Shown here: one piece after another, positions 35,702 to 48,748 of the stretch
Layout of the letters: each line of letters opens with the position of its first letter
Numbering within the stretch: the first letter of the stretch is position 1
Assembly (NCBI RefSeq): GCF_020091405.1
Contig: NZ_CP081903.1
Coordinates: forward strand, 3,534,501 to 3,598,500
Origin: Bacteroides cellulosilyticus
Lineage (GTDB): Bacteria; Bacteroidota; Bacteroidia; Bacteroidales; Bacteroidaceae
Length of the DNA stretch: 64,000 nucleotides
Direction: 5' to 3'
The notes under the pieces: generated by a model
What the model was told of the DNA's origin: nothing
The model's database searches: none
The model's input: only the letters and a program-made list of their open reading frames with translations
Position numbers and translations under genes: made by a program

Positions 35702-36703
35702 TTATAATCTTGTTATAACTTCATGTACATTGTTCACTGCCTGTTTTACAACTTGCAGACCATATATACCTCTTTCCACTACTTGCAAGCCGGCCACGGG
35801 TACTTGCCGGTCAGTAGTCAGATGATAAAATCCGTTCACCTCGCCACGGACTATAAACGGATATCCCTCATACTCGCCATAGGTAGTAATGAACTTTCCG
35901 TCAAATACACCGTTGCGAATCGTATGCGATTGTTCTCTTGTTGAAACAGAAGTGTCAAGATCAGTCGTTCCATACGTTTGCCACTTACCATTTTTGAAGA
36001 TAGAACGCAGTTGTTCTTGCCCTTTTGTGTTGACTTCGTATAGTTCCGCACCCTCTTCAGGAGCATTATAACCACTGCATACCCACTCGGGATATCCTCC
36101 TTTTCCAAGTGTTGAGGTTGTAAATCCACCACCTCCGTTCGGCCATGCGTGGACTTGTGTACCGCCTAATTCCGGTGAAAAAGGAATGGTCAGTTTAGAT
36201 GCTGTATTACTATAGAAGCGGATAACGGCGTATCCGGAGCCGCCTTCTGAAAATTTGGTACCTTCATAGTCGAGGCGTAGTCCCCAGTACACATCGAACA
36301 TATTAGTGAGTGATTTTACGTCTGCTGCTTCTGCCACGAAGCCTCCTATCGTTCCACCATATATGTTGTCCATATAGATCGACATATCTTCTAATGGGAT
36401 TACTTTTTGCAATAAAGTTTTTTCATCCGGTTTGCTTACGCCATTGCGAATATCTTTCAATGTTGTTTGTTCTGCAGGTTGCAGAGTCCAGGCTGCAGCA
36501 GTGCTTAGGGCTATGAATGTCCCTTCGCTAACGTTCAGCTTAGCGAATAAAGCTTCTTTTTCTTCTTCAAATCCTTTTAATAGATTTACTACAGTGTGAT
36601 TGTAGTTTCCTTCCGGTATTTCATTTTCTGTGTTGTCGTCATTTTGACAACTCACTAGTCCAATGAAACAAATGACTGCTAGAAAAATATACTTGGTTCT
36701 CAC
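35702..36703 (-). CDS. Lipoprotein of unknown function
   Basis: The 333-aa protein has a type II signal (lipobox GLVSC, about Cys19) and a following acidic/asparagine-rich spacer (QNDDNTENE), typical of Bacteroides surface lipoproteins. The mature part is glycine- and tyrosine-rich with predicted beta structure and no motif I can name. The start is a GTG at 36703; no earlier in-frame alternative is seen. It converges on the PUL, so it is not in that operon, and it might still serve the same substrate. The 220-bp stretch between it and enolase holds only a weak imperfect hairpin near 36838-36868. Confidence 0.65.
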   Translation of the reverse strand: MRTKYIFLAVICFIGLVSCQNDDNTENEIPEGNYNHTVVNLLKGFEEEKEALFAKLNVSEGTFIALSTAAAWTLQPAEQTTLKDIRNGVSKPDEKTLLQKVIPLEDMSIYMDNIYGGTIGGFVAEAADVKSLTNMFDVYWGLRLDYEGTKFSEGGSGYAVIRFYSNTASKLTIPFSPELGGTQVHAWPNGGGGFTTSTLGKGGYPEWVCSGYNAPEEGAELYEVNTKGQEQLRSIFKNGKWQTYGTTDLDTSVSTREQSHTIRNGVFDGKFITTYGEYEGYPFIVRGEVNGFYHLTTDRQVPVAGLQVVERGIYGLQVVKQAVNNVHEVITRL

Positions 36704-36926
36704 TTAATTATGTGTTTGGGATTTGGTTAGATAATGAACTGTTGTGATAAATCTAGCTGTAAATTTAGAAAAAATATTTAGGAATGTGTTTGGAAGACGA
36801 GTTTTTCTTACTTTTTATCCGAATAGATTATAAAAAAGAGGATATATCTGTTATAAATATACCCTCTCACTATTAACACTATAATTATTCTACTGCTACT
36901 TTATGGTGCCTGAATAGGATTTTAAT

Positions 36927-38291
<1,365 letters not shown>

Positions 38292-38299
38292 TTAGATTA

Positions 38300-38671
38300 T
38301 CATTTTCCGCCAACTGCTCCCCCCGCCAATGCAGCCAATATTCCCAGCGTGATGCTGATTAAAGTATATGCTATAAACGTTCCATAGAAACCACCTTTCA
38401 GCAAGGTCAGACCATCATTGGAAAAAGTAGAGAAAGTAGTGAAGCCACCGCAGAAACCGGCAGTCAATAACAGACGTACTTCGGGCGAGAGATTAAAACG
38501 GGCGGAAAGGGTATAAAACAATCCGATGAGAAAACTGCCGAAGATATTGACTGTAAATGTTGCCCAAGGAAAGGAATAGGGGATGATCCGTTCGTGCAGT
38601 AATTCCTGTACATAGTAACGGAGCACACTGCCTGTTCCGCCACCAAGGAAAATGTATATCAATTCTTTCAT
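38300..38671 (-). CDS. crcB: Fluoride ion channel CrcB/Fluc
   Basis: The 123-aa inner-membrane protein has four hydrophobic segments and the family motif GFCGGFTTFSTFS in the third. N-terminal GGGTGSVLRY and FPWATFTVNIFGSFLIG are also typical. Fluc proteins work as dual-topology dimers that expel fluoride. A TACCTTTG -7 element lies upstream at 38702-38709. I see no fluoride riboswitch in the short leader. Confidence 0.95.
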   Translation of the reverse strand: MKELIYIFLGGGTGSVLRYYVQELLHERIIPYSFPWATFTVNIFGSFLIGLFYTLSARFNLSPEVRLLLTAGFCGGFTTFSTFSNDGLTLLKGGFYGTFIAYTLISITLGILAALAGGAVGGK

Positions 38672-38701
38672 TTTATTCTGTTATTATTCCGATAATGCCT
38701 G

Positions 38702-38709
38702 CAAAGGTA
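38702..38709 (-). promoter_or_regulatory. -7 element (TACCTTTG) for crcB
   Basis: The minus-strand TACCTTTG matches TAnnTTTG, 30 nt upstream of the crcB start. No clear -33 box. Confidence 0.5.
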
Positions 38710-38852
38710 CAATTTTCCATTTATATCGGGTTTATATTCCGGTTTTTTCCCTTAATGCTTAAAAATCAGAAACTAAACCAGTTATGCAAACGTTTGCCGG
38801 TAAATCATCTATATTTTCATTTTATTCCTTCGTTCACATGTCATTTCATCCT

Positions 38853-38860
38853 TATATTTG
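38853..38860 (+). promoter_or_regulatory. -7 element (TATATTTG) for the GH97 gene
   Basis: TATATTTG matches TAnnTTTG. TTCG at 38829-38832 with 20-nt spacing is a near-consensus -33. It lies 35 nt before the ATG at 38896. Confidence 0.55.
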
Positions 38861-38874
38861 CATCACGATTATAA

Positions 38875-41052
<2,178 letters not shown>

Positions 41053-41135
41053 ATAAGATTCATCGGATAACTCTCAGATTGAGAGGTACTCTAAAATTAG
41101 GGTAAAAAGAGGTTTTTATTAGGCATTAGGTAAAT

Positions 41136-41172
41136 AAGGGGTGTGTCAGACTATAAATTAGACACACCCCTT
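41136..41172 (+). terminator. Terminator after the GH97 gene
   Basis: Perfect 12-bp arms (AAGGGGTGTGTC and GACACACCCCTT), 13-nt loop, followed by TTTCTTTTTTCTTT. A good intrinsic-terminator candidate. Confidence 0.85.
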
Positions 41173-41848
41173 TCTTTTTTCTTTGTATGACTTCGTAAGC
41201 ATGTAAACTACAGTTGTGGCCACTAGAAAAGTAAGTATCCTAATCTAAAGAAGTAAGCTATGTGAGAGCAAGTAGAAGGTATGTTATCGTTTTATCTACC
41301 ACCTTTCAGGAGTAGGAAGTAAGGATATTGCAAAATAGAATCGATGCTTCCACAACTTAATAAGATGATTGAGCAAGAACTTGATGGTATGGCTTGATTA
41401 CCTCTGAAATGGGAGGCTTTGCATTGACTCGATGGTTGCAGATAATGCACTGGATTATATCATTTGTCACTAAATTTAAATAAACTTTAGAAGTCTTGTG
41501 ATGTAACAAAGTTTGTCCTGTTTGCAAGGCATTAAGAGCCTGCTTACAAGAAGTTAAGAGTTTGTCGACAAAGAGTCAACTTCCTGTCGACAAACTCTTA
41601 ACTTCTTGTAAGTGACTAATTCTCAGAGTAGTTTTAAAGTGCCTTTGTAGTTGAGGTAATGAATGGAAGAGTGTTAAATAAAATTCCTTATTGTCTGGTG
41701 TGTTAAGCATAGCTTGTACAGGGCTACACCTTTTGCCGCAAAGGGTGTAGCCTAGTCGTGGTAAATAGTGTAGCCCTTTTGGAAGTGCCCTTACAGGTAC
41801 TTGTGGATGGGATTAAATGATATGATTAGAATTATTTTTATTAAACAC
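41173..41848. other. Gene-free interval before the capsule promoter, with strong dyads
   Basis: I see no credible gene in these 676 bp; short open frames have no family features. It holds a 27-bp perfect inverted repeat (41543-41612) and a second dyad (41721-41753; GGCTACACC/GGTGTAGCC), with a third partial copy, TGTAGCCCTTTT, at about 41770-41780. These precede the capsule promoter. Confidence 0.6.
41543..41612. repeat. Perfect 27-bp inverted repeat, 16-nt loop
   Basis: Arms 41543-41569 and 41586-41612 are exact reverse complements. They start CTTACAAGAAGTTAAGAG and end TTTGTCGAC. The inner ends carry SalI-like GTCGAC. No T-tract follows on the plus strand. It lies about 240 bp upstream of the capsule promoter. 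Confidence 0.9.
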
Positions 41849-41879
41849 TTTGTTCTTTCGAAAATCCCCCTTATCTTTG
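41849..41879 (+). promoter_or_regulatory. Capsule operon promoter (TTTG-N19-TATCTTTG)
   Basis: TTTG at 41849-41852, a 19-nt spacer and TATCTTTG at 41872-41879 give a full Bacteroides consensus. Transcription would start near 41886, leaving a leader of about 260 nt before upxY. I found no flanking inverted repeats far enough apart to make it invertible. Confidence 0.75.
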
Positions 41880-42080
41880 TGCCCATTAAACGAACGATTA
41901 ATAGTATATTTTGTTCTATTAAGTCTTTTGTTTACAGTATATTAGAAGTCGAGAACTGTGCTTTTTCAGCAAAATCAGCTTTTCCAGTCTTCAAAAGTGC
42001 CTGTTTGCACTTCCTGCGATAGGGAGTCTGAATTTAGGCCGTTGAACGTAGCAAATTCACCATCACGGATTTACGTTTTA

Positions 42081-42106
42081 ACCGGAAGGAATTTTCATTC
42101 CCCGGT
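42081..42106 (+). promoter_or_regulatory. Leader hairpin upstream of upxY, candidate antitermination element
   Basis: ACCGG(AA)GGAAT pairs with ATTCC-CCGGT around a TTTC loop, 40 nt before the upxY start. UpxY-type NusG paralogues act on the 5' leader of their own capsule operon in Bacteroides fragilis. A compact hairpin there is a plausible recognition or pause element, analogous to ops for RfaH; this link is inference. Confidence 0.45.
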
Positions 42107-42145
42107 GTCCCCAAGAAATATCCAGACGAGAACAGTTAATCATTC

Positions 42146-42703
42146 ATGAGCTCTCAATCTTCCATTCTGAATTCTGAATATCATTGGTATGCTTTGCGTA
42201 TCACCTATAGCCGGGAACTCGTTCTGAAAGAGTTTTTGGACAAGAATAATATCGAAAACTTCATTCCTATGCGTTATGAATATGTAACGCGGAAGGAGCA
42301 ACGTATTCGTAAACTCGTTCCTGCCATACATAATCTGGTTTTCATTTATTCCACTCGTAAGAAGATTGACGAAATTAAGGAGGAAAATGCTGTTCTTCTA
42401 CCTCTTCGCTATATCATGGATCGTGAGACGAAGCAGCCGATTATCGTTCCTGAAATCCAAATGCGCCACTTTATAGCCATCGCCGGCTCTTACGACCAAC
42501 AAGTAATTTACTTGCCGCCTACGGAATATTCCATGCAGAAAGGAGATCGTGTCCGCATCACCGGTGGGGTTTTCGAAGGCGTCGAAGGTATATTTGTTCG
42601 TGTAAAAGGTGATCGTCGGGTAGTTGTTTCTATTCAGGGGGTTATGGCAGTAGCTACCACTTTTATTCATCCCTCTCTTATTGTTCCGGTAACAGAAGAA
42701 TAA
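42146..42703 (+). CDS. upxY: UpxY-family transcription antiterminator (NusG-like)
   Basis: The 185-aa NusG/RfaH paralogue has an N-terminal NGN domain (YHWYALRITYSRELVLKEFLDKNNIENFIPMR) and a C-terminal KOW-type domain (about 125-180, with GDRVRITGGVFEGVEGIFVRVKGDRRVVV). In Bacteroides each capsule operon begins with such a gene; UpxY keeps RNA polymerase from terminating in its own leader. It is followed by upxZ 32 bp later, the standard order. The ATG follows a 260-nt structured leader. Confidence 0.95.
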   Translation: MSSQSSILNSEYHWYALRITYSRELVLKEFLDKNNIENFIPMRYEYVTRKEQRIRKLVPAIHNLVFIYSTRKKIDEIKEENAVLLPLRYIMDRETKQPIIVPEIQMRHFIAIAGSYDQQVIYLPPTEYSMQKGDRVRITGGVFEGVEGIFVRVKGDRRVVVSIQGVMAVATTFIHPSLIVPVTEE

Positions 42704-42735
42704 TTCATAATTTATAATTTTTAATTCATAGTTAT

Positions 42736-43176
42736 ATGAAGTCTCAAATCGATGCTTTGCGTCAACTTACGCATGAGCTTCTTTATCTTGGTATGGATGG
42801 TGAACCCATTTATGCAGATCGTTTTCGCCAATTGAATTCGGATGTTTATAATCAGGCAGAAACCTTGTATCGGAAGAAAGCCCGGAATGACGAAGAAGAG
42901 GTGATTCTTTGTACTACTCTCTTGAAAGCTTATAGTGCTACAATTTACAATCATGGGGATAAGGAAGATAAAGTTCAGATGCTACTTGATCGCAGTTGGA
43001 AAATATTGAATAAAATATCTGATTCGCTGTTGAAATGTCGATTATTGGTGGCCTGTTATAGAGAGACGTTAGAGGAAGAATTAGCAAAAGAAGCACATAT
43101 AATTATAAATAGTTGGGATGGCTTGTTCACTAGTGAGCAACAAGAGGTCATCAATGAATTAGATAAAATTGAGTAA
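42736..43176 (+). CDS. upxZ: UpxZ-family inhibitor of heterologous UpxY proteins
   Basis: The 146-aa, mainly helical acidic protein (LRQLTHELLYLGMDGEPIY, ERK/E-rich later) matches the UpxZ family by position directly after upxY and by its N-terminal motif. UpxZ proteins block UpxY antiterminators of other capsule loci, so that one capsule is made at a time. I infer the same role here. It is the last regulatory gene before the biosynthetic cassette. Confidence 0.9.
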   Translation: MKSQIDALRQLTHELLYLGMDGEPIYADRFRQLNSDVYNQAETLYRKKARNDEEEVILCTTLLKAYSATIYNHGDKEDKVQMLLDRSWKILNKISDSLLKCRLLVACYRETLEEELAKEAHIIINSWDGLFTSEQQEVINELDKIE

Positions 43177-43224
43177 GTGTCCCAATTGGTGTATTGCTTT
43201 TGAAATTAAGTCTTCTTACCATAT

Positions 43225-43287
43225 ATGTTGCTAAAGGCACTTACATATTTGCTCTATAGTGGTATGGAAGAAATTAAGAATTTATAA
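43225..43287 (+). CDS. Possible 20-codon leader ORF before the flippase gene
   Basis: An ATG at 43225 opens a 20-codon frame (MLLKALTYLLYSGMEEIKNL) whose TAA overlaps the flippase ATG in TAATG. That coupling suggests it could be translated. Its ACTTACATATTTG stretch recurs at 59269-59281 in another small frame, before the WcfR-like gene. It may also be a chance frame. Confidence 0.25.
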   Translation: MLLKALTYLLYSGMEEIKNL

Positions 43288-44567
43288 TGAAATTAGTCAA
43301 AGGATTTATAAATAGAATTCGTACGTCAGATTATACTAAGTCCTTATTAGTATTAACTGGAGGAACCTTTATAGCACAATTAATCCCAATTATATTTTAT
43401 CCAATAATAGGACGGCTATTTACACCAGATCAAATAGGAACAGCTGCAATTTTTTCTCAAATAGCGGCAATATTAGCTATCTTAGTTACTGGTGGATATA
43501 CTTATTCAATTTTTATTTCTAAAAGTAAGGAAGAGGCCTTTAATATTATTGTATTAGTATTGTCATTGTCGATATTTGTGTTAAGTGTTATATGCTTAAC
43601 TTTTTATTTCCTAAGGGATGAAATTCATTTATTATTAAATGAACCTCTTTTTGTGAAATTGTTTTTTATCCCAATATTGATAGCATTGTTCATTGTTATT
43701 TATCAATGTTATAATGAATGGTGTGTTAAAAATAAATATTTCAAACAGTTGTCCGTGAATAAACTAGTAAATAGTTCATCATTATCTATTGCAGAAACAC
43801 TGTTTGGGTGTATGAATTCATTGGTCTTAGGTAACGGGAAGGTCTATGGCGAATTAATAGGCAGAGGTATCTCTGCATTCTCTTGTTTATTTTCTATGTT
43901 TGTGAAAGATAGAAATCTGTATAAAATCGTGTCATTATCTGTTGTTAAGGAATGTTTGACTAAATATATTAGATTTCCAAAATATGTAATGACTGGAAAA
44001 TTGATTAATAGTGTATCGTGCGCTATACCTCTATTTTATTTAGGTGCGGTTTTTACTAAAGAGGAACTTGGTTTTTTTTCAATGTCGAATACGATAATAG
44101 CAGTTCCTATTTCCATTATTACAATAGCTGTTAGTGATGCATATCGGCAGAGGGCGAATGAAGATTATAACAATTATGGTTCATGCAGAAATATACTCGT
44201 TAAAACAATAGTTCCTATCTCTATCATTTCTTTAGTGGGATTTTCTATTCTTTTCATAATCTCTCCATTTCTTTTTGAAATTATTTTAGGTTCACAGTGG
44301 ATAAATGCTGGCATATATACTAGATATTTAATACCTATGGTTGCCATATCATTTGTTACAGAAGTTATTCGTCCTACTTTAATAATTGCAAGTAAACAGT
44401 CATATGATTTTATATGGCAACTTTTGTTTTTGTTTTCAATGTTACTTCTTATTGTTATATCTAATTTATATAGAGACATTTATGTTTTCTTGCTTTTTTT
44501 TAGTGGAATAAAGTCATTACTTTTTTTGTTGCAGTTTTATTGGTGCTATAGATATTCGGTAAAATGA
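43287..44567 (+). CDS. Wzx-type oligosaccharide flippase
   Basis: The 426-aa inner-membrane protein has about 12 hydrophobic segments and the polysaccharide-export (MOP superfamily) N-terminal pattern LTGGTFIAQLIPIIFYPIIGRLFTPDQIG. It would flip undecaprenyl-linked repeat units to the periplasmic face before polymerisation. It is the first biosynthetic gene after upxZ, with visibly AT-rich coding sequence compared with upxY/upxZ, as usual for variable capsule genes. The next gene starts 4 bp after its stop. Confidence 0.9.
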   Translation: MKLVKGFINRIRTSDYTKSLLVLTGGTFIAQLIPIIFYPIIGRLFTPDQIGTAAIFSQIAAILAILVTGGYTYSIFISKSKEEAFNIIVLVLSLSIFVLSVICLTFYFLRDEIHLLLNEPLFVKLFFIPILIALFIVIYQCYNEWCVKNKYFKQLSVNKLVNSSSLSIAETLFGCMNSLVLGNGKVYGELIGRGISAFSCLFSMFVKDRNLYKIVSLSVVKECLTKYIRFPKYVMTGKLINSVSCAIPLFYLGAVFTKEELGFFSMSNTIIAVPISIITIAVSDAYRQRANEDYNNYGSCRNILVKTIVPISIISLVGFSILFIISPFLFEIILGSQWINAGIYTRYLIPMVAISFVTEVIRPTLIIASKQSYDFIWQLLFLFSMLLLIVISNLYRDIYVFLLFFSGIKSLLFLLQFYWCYRYSVK

Positions 44568-44571
44568 CATT

Positions 44572-45864
44572 ATGAAAATATTTAAGCATCAACGGATATC
44601 ACTTTTTTTATTTCTTGTATTATACCGTATAGCACAGGAAATGTATTATGCAAAATTCATTGTGCCTATATATAGCTATGCCGGTTATATTAATGATGCA
44701 TCATTATCCAGATATATTATATCGTGGGCTTTTTTCATAGGCATGGCCTTATTGTTTATAAAGGCAATGTTTGGAAAAGATCGTTTTTGGAGCAATGTTT
44801 CATTTGTGCTTCTATTATTGAAATTCACTCCTTTGACTATTCTACTTGGCTATATTAGTTATGAGAAAGCATACATCGTCACAAATTTTATCTTTTGGTT
44901 TATGTTTGTAGTGTTATGTAATAATATGCCATCAATAAAAATAGTGAGCAATGATTGTATTGAAAAGCACAATAGATGTTTAAAGAACTTGTTTTATATT
45001 GTTATTGGTCTATTTGTTATATCAGTTTTATACATTTCTATAAGATATACTGGTTTTCATCTTCATACCTCGTTATTTGATGTATATGATATTAGATTTG
45101 AACAAAGAGAAAATAGCTATCCTACGGTATTTAGGTATATTTTAGCGGCTTCAACACTATTATGCCCGCTAGTTATATGCTATTTGTTGGATAAAAAAAA
45201 ATATTTTTTGGCATTTGTATTTGCAATAATTATCTATATAGATTTTTCTATTGTGGGATTAAAATCTATAGTTTTTGCAACTGTGATAGGAATTATAATA
45301 AGATTGTATTATAAGCAATACTATCTTAGGTATATTCCGTTATTAGCATCGATATTTATTCTTTTAATCTCATTTGTAAAAAATGCAACAATACAGTTAG
45401 GTGTTTCTTTTGTTTTTTGGAGAGTGTTTTATGTTCCATCTGGAATGGATTATGAATATTATACTTTTTTCAATCTGTTTGAACCGGATTATTATAGGAA
45501 TAGCATTTTTAGCAGATTTGGCATGAATTCTCCCTATTCATCAACTAGTGTAGATATTGCTGTGGGGGAATACTTTTCACCAGAAGTGGAAGGCATAAGA
45601 GCTAATAATGGATTAATTAGTGAAGCGTATGCTAATTTTGGAAATGAAGGTTGTTTTATATTACCCTTTATATTAGTTGTTTACTTTAAAATTATAAGTT
45701 CATGTGCGAAAGGAGTAAATGAGTCATATATATTTTTTATAGCTGTGATATTTTCATATGCGATTATTTCAACTTTCATTCCCGCAACCTTTTTATCTAG
45801 TGGAGTTTGGGCTTTATTGATTATTCTTATATCATATAGAACTAATCCCCAAAAAACTTTATGA
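44572..45864 (+). CDS. Wzy-type capsule polymerase (membrane protein)
   Basis: The 430-aa protein has about ten or more hydrophobic segments and a large loop between them (about residues 285-345, with YEYYTFFNLFEPDYYRNSIFS, then SSTSVDIAVGEYF), as in O-antigen/capsule polymerases. Wzy sequences are too diverse for a firm family match. The call rests on topology, loop position and location beside the flippase. It would link repeat units at the periplasmic face. Confidence 0.75.
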   Translation: MKIFKHQRISLFLFLVLYRIAQEMYYAKFIVPIYSYAGYINDASLSRYIISWAFFIGMALLFIKAMFGKDRFWSNVSFVLLLLKFTPLTILLGYISYEKAYIVTNFIFWFMFVVLCNNMPSIKIVSNDCIEKHNRCLKNLFYIVIGLFVISVLYISIRYTGFHLHTSLFDVYDIRFEQRENSYPTVFRYILAASTLLCPLVICYLLDKKKYFLAFVFAIIIYIDFSIVGLKSIVFATVIGIIIRLYYKQYYLRYIPLLASIFILLISFVKNATIQLGVSFVFWRVFYVPSGMDYEYYTFFNLFEPDYYRNSIFSRFGMNSPYSSTSVDIAVGEYFSPEVEGIRANNGLISEAYANFGNEGCFILPFILVVYFKIISSCAKGVNESYIFFIAVIFSYAIISTFIPATFLSSGVWALLIILISYRTNPQKTL

Positions 45865-45916
45865 ATATAAATGATTTGTATGATTCTATTCGTTGGTATT
45901 AGTAAGAAGTGAAAAA

Positions 45917-47257
45917 ATGAGAAACTTTAAAGATCTTAAAATTGCTGTAGCTGGAACAGGCTATGTGGGCTTGTCGTTGGCTACTTTGCTTGCACAACAT
46001 CATCAAGTGATAGCTGTTGATGTGGTATCTGAAAAGGTCGAAAAAATCAATAGGCGAATCAGTCCTATTCAGGATGAATATATTGAAAAGTATTTTTCGG
46101 AAAAGAAACTGAACCTGACAGCTACGTTGGACGGTGCAACGGCTTATAGTGATGCCGATTTTGTAGTGATTGCAGCTCCTACAAACTACGACCCTCAGAA
46201 GAATTTCTTTGATACGCATCATATTGAGGATGTGATTGATTTGGTACTAGAGGTTAATCCCGATGCAACAATGGTAATCAAAAGTACTATTCCGGTTGGT
46301 TATTGCCGTTCCTTGTACGTGAAGTATACTGAAAAATTTAAGGAGAAAGGGTGGGACACCACACACAAATTTCGTTTGCTCTTTTCGCCTGAGTTCCTGC
46401 GCGAAAGTAAGGCATTATATGACAACTTATATCCTAGTCGCATAATCGTGGGTTATCCCAAAATGATTGGTCAGTTTGATGAGGAGAATAAGGCTATCCA
46501 TACCATTGGAGGCAATGATCTTGAGGAGGCGGCGCATGTTTTTGCTTCTCTATTGCAGGAAGGGGCTATAAAGAAGGATATTGACACTCTTTTTATGGGT
46601 TTGAAGGAGGCGGAAGCTGTGAAGCTTTTTGCCAATACTTATCTGGCTCTTCGTGTCAGTTACTTCAATGAATTAGATACCTATGCTGAAATCAAGGGAT
46701 TAGATACACAAGCTATTATTCAAGGAGTAGGGCTTGACCCCCGTATTGGTACCCATTACAATAATCCCAGCTTTGGTTATGGCGGTTACTGCCTGCCCAA
46801 AGACACGAAACAGTTACTGGCTAATTATAACGATGTACCACAGAATATGATGACTGCTATTGTTGAGAGTAATCGTACCCGTAAGGACTTCATAGCTGAC
46901 CAAGTTTTGAAAAAAGCGGGCTATTATAGTTACAGTGAACAAAATGGATATGATAAAACACAGGAAAAGGAGTGTGTGATTGGTATTTATCGTCTCACAA
47001 TGAAAAGTAACTCTGATAATTTTCGTCAAAGTGCTATTCAAGGTATCATGAAACGCATCAAGGCTAAGGGCGCTACAGTGATTATCTATGAACCTGTACT
47101 GGAGGATGGTAGTCTTTTCTTTGGGAGTAAGGTAAATAATGATTTGGAGAAATTCAAGTTAATGAGTCATTCCATCATTGCTAATCGTTATGACGATTGT
47201 CTGGATGATGTGAAGGAGAAGGTTTATACTAGAGATGTATTTAAACGAGACTCGTAA
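45917..47257 (+). CDS. UDP-glucose 6-dehydrogenase
   Basis: The 446-aa enzyme oxidises UDP-glucose to UDP-glucuronate. It has a Rossmann motif at the N-terminus ([10 protein letters not shown]), [15 protein letters not shown] in the UDP-sugar site, and the catalytic Cys292 in [15 protein letters not shown]-acetylmannosamine dehydrogenase is less likely because the middle motif is of the glucose type. The ATG at 45917 is chosen over 45893 because it begins just before the Rossmann fold. It would supply a negatively charged sugar (GlcA) for the repeat unit. Confidence 0.88.
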   Translation: MRNFKDLKIAVAGTGYVGLSLATLLAQHHQVIAVDVVSEKVEKINRRISPIQDEYIEKYFSEKKLNLTATLDGATAYSDADFVVIAAPTNYDPQKNFFDTHHIEDVIDLVLEVNPDATMVIKSTIPVGYCRSLYVKYTEKFKEKGWDTTHKFRLLFSPEFLRESKALYDNLYPSRIIVGYPKMIGQFDEENKAIHTIGGNDLEEAAHVFASLLQEGAIKKDIDTLFMGLKEAEAVKLFANTYLALRVSYFNELDTYAEIKGLDTQAIIQGVGLDPRIGTHYNNPSFGYGGYCLPKDTKQLLANYNDVPQNMMTAIVESNRTRKDFIADQVLKKAGYYSYSEQNGYDKTQEKECVIGIYRLTMKSNSDNFRQSAIQGIMKRIKAKGATVIIYEPVLEDGSLFFGSKVNNDLEKFKLMSHSIIANRYDDCLDDVKEKVYTRDVFKRDS

Positions 47258-47427
47258 AAATAATTATAATTATTGGCCCCAATAGACTTTTACTTATTAT
47301 AAATCAGTTAAATTAATTTACTGAAATCGGTTCTAAAAATATTAATTTGAAGTAAATCGTAGTATTTTCTATGTTTTATAGCTAACGCAAAGCTGTATAT
47401 ACAGGGAATGCGAATTTGCATATGATT

Positions 47428-48627
47428 ATGAATATTCTTCTATTATCAACCATTTACCCGCTTCCTTCAAGGGAAAATAAGGGAACTTCGGTATGTCATT
47501 ACTTTACAAAGGAGTGGGTAAAAGAAGGTCACAATGTGCGTGTGGTACATTATCAGGCTGTATATCCTTTCTTTTACTATTGGGCAGCTCGGGTAGCGAG
47601 AGATTTGATCACTGCGAAAACAGGTGCGGTAGTTTATACAAAACGTGATAAGGGGGCGCAATATGAATGGGATGGTGTGCAAGTATTGAGAATACCATTA
47701 TTCAAACCAATTCCTCATGGGAGATTTTTATCAATTTCTATCAGAAAATCTATTCAAAAAATAGTTAATAGTAATACTGAAGCTGATTTTATACCTGATA
47801 TTATAGTAGGGCATTTTCCTAATCCTCAGATAGAGGTGGTTGCGAAGTTGAAAAGTATTTATTCTTCAGCAACAACTGCTATTATAATGCATGAGAATTT
47901 TGATCTGGAGGGTGTTTACGGTGAACGATTTAAATGTTTTTATAATAAAATTGATTTGTGGGGGTTCCGTTCAAAGAAATATAGAGAAGATTTCGAAGAG
48001 AGATATGGTAAGCTTAAGCATTCTTTTATCTGTTATTCTGGTGTTCCCGCAAGTTATATTACAGAAAGCAATACTCATTCATTTGAGAAGCCATTAAGTA
48101 AATTTATCTATGTTGGTGAGATGATTCAACGTAAATATCCGGCTGAAATTATCGAGGCTTTGGTTAATGTTTATGAGGATAAAAATTTTCACATTGACTA
48201 TGTGGGCAATGGTCATGAATTGGAAACCATAAAATTGAAGATGAAGAAATATCATTTGGAGAGTCAAGTGACTATTTGTGGTAGGATTCCGAGAGATGAA
48301 ATAAAGGCTAAGTATGACAATGCTGACTGTATGATAATGATTAGTCGTAGGGAAGTTTATGGATTAGTCTATTTGGAGGCTATGGCTCGTGGGTGCATTA
48401 CTATAGCTTCTAAGAAAGAAGGGTTTGATGGTGTGATAGAAGATGGTGTGAACGGTTTCTTATGTGAAGCGGGTAACATTCAAGAGCTTGCAAATATAAT
48501 TCGTAAAATTAATAAACTCACTCCGGATGAAAGGTTAGCTGTTTCAGAGAGAGCAATTGAAACTGCTCGTCGTTTGACAGATAAGAATGCCGCTGATTTA
48601 TATTTGAATAATTTGATTGTTAAATAA
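47428..48627 (+). CDS. GT4-family glycosyltransferase
   Basis: The cytoplasmic glycosyltransferase has a GT-B fold: MNILLLSTIYPLP at the N-terminus and the GT4 nucleotide-sugar-binding helix GLVYLEAMARGCITIAS...GFDGVIEDGVNGF near the C-terminus. It would add one sugar to the undecaprenyl-linked repeat unit; donor and acceptor cannot be told. An ATG at 47422 is an equally possible start. The 158 bp before it are AT-rich and featureless. Confidence 0.88.
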   Translation: MNILLLSTIYPLPSRENKGTSVCHYFTKEWVKEGHNVRVVHYQAVYPFFYYWAARVARDLITAKTGAVVYTKRDKGAQYEWDGVQVLRIPLFKPIPHGRFLSISIRKSIQKIVNSNTEADFIPDIIVGHFPNPQIEVVAKLKSIYSSATTAIIMHENFDLEGVYGERFKCFYNKIDLWGFRSKKYREDFEERYGKLKHSFICYSGVPASYITESNTHSFEKPLSKFIYVGEMIQRKYPAEIIEALVNVYEDKNFHIDYVGNGHELETIKLKMKKYHLESQVTICGRIPRDEIKAKYDNADCMIMISRREVYGLVYLEAMARGCITIASKKEGFDGVIEDGVNGFLCEAGNIQELANIIRKINKLTPDERLAVSERAIETARRLTDKNAADLYLNNLIVK

Positions 48628-48748
48628 AAATCACTTGAACATATAACGATTCCCTGTCTTATTCATCATTGAATTATCAGCATCCACATTTAATGGCTTG
48701 TCCATAACAACTGAAATAAAATATCCATATTGTATTCTAAATTATAAA

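Noticed and set aside
38672..38720. Fluoride riboswitch ahead of crcB
   Set aside because: The leader of about 30 nt is too short and lacks the conserved riboswitch core.
41543..41879. Invertible capsule promoter flanked by inverted repeats
   Set aside because: The only strong inverted repeat has both arms on the same side of the promoter with a 16-nt loop, so inversion would not move the promoter. I found no matching second arm downstream.
47258..47427. Regulatory or small-gene content in the gap between the dehydrogenase and GT4 genes
   Set aside because: AT-rich sequence without a convincing promoter, hairpin or open frame.
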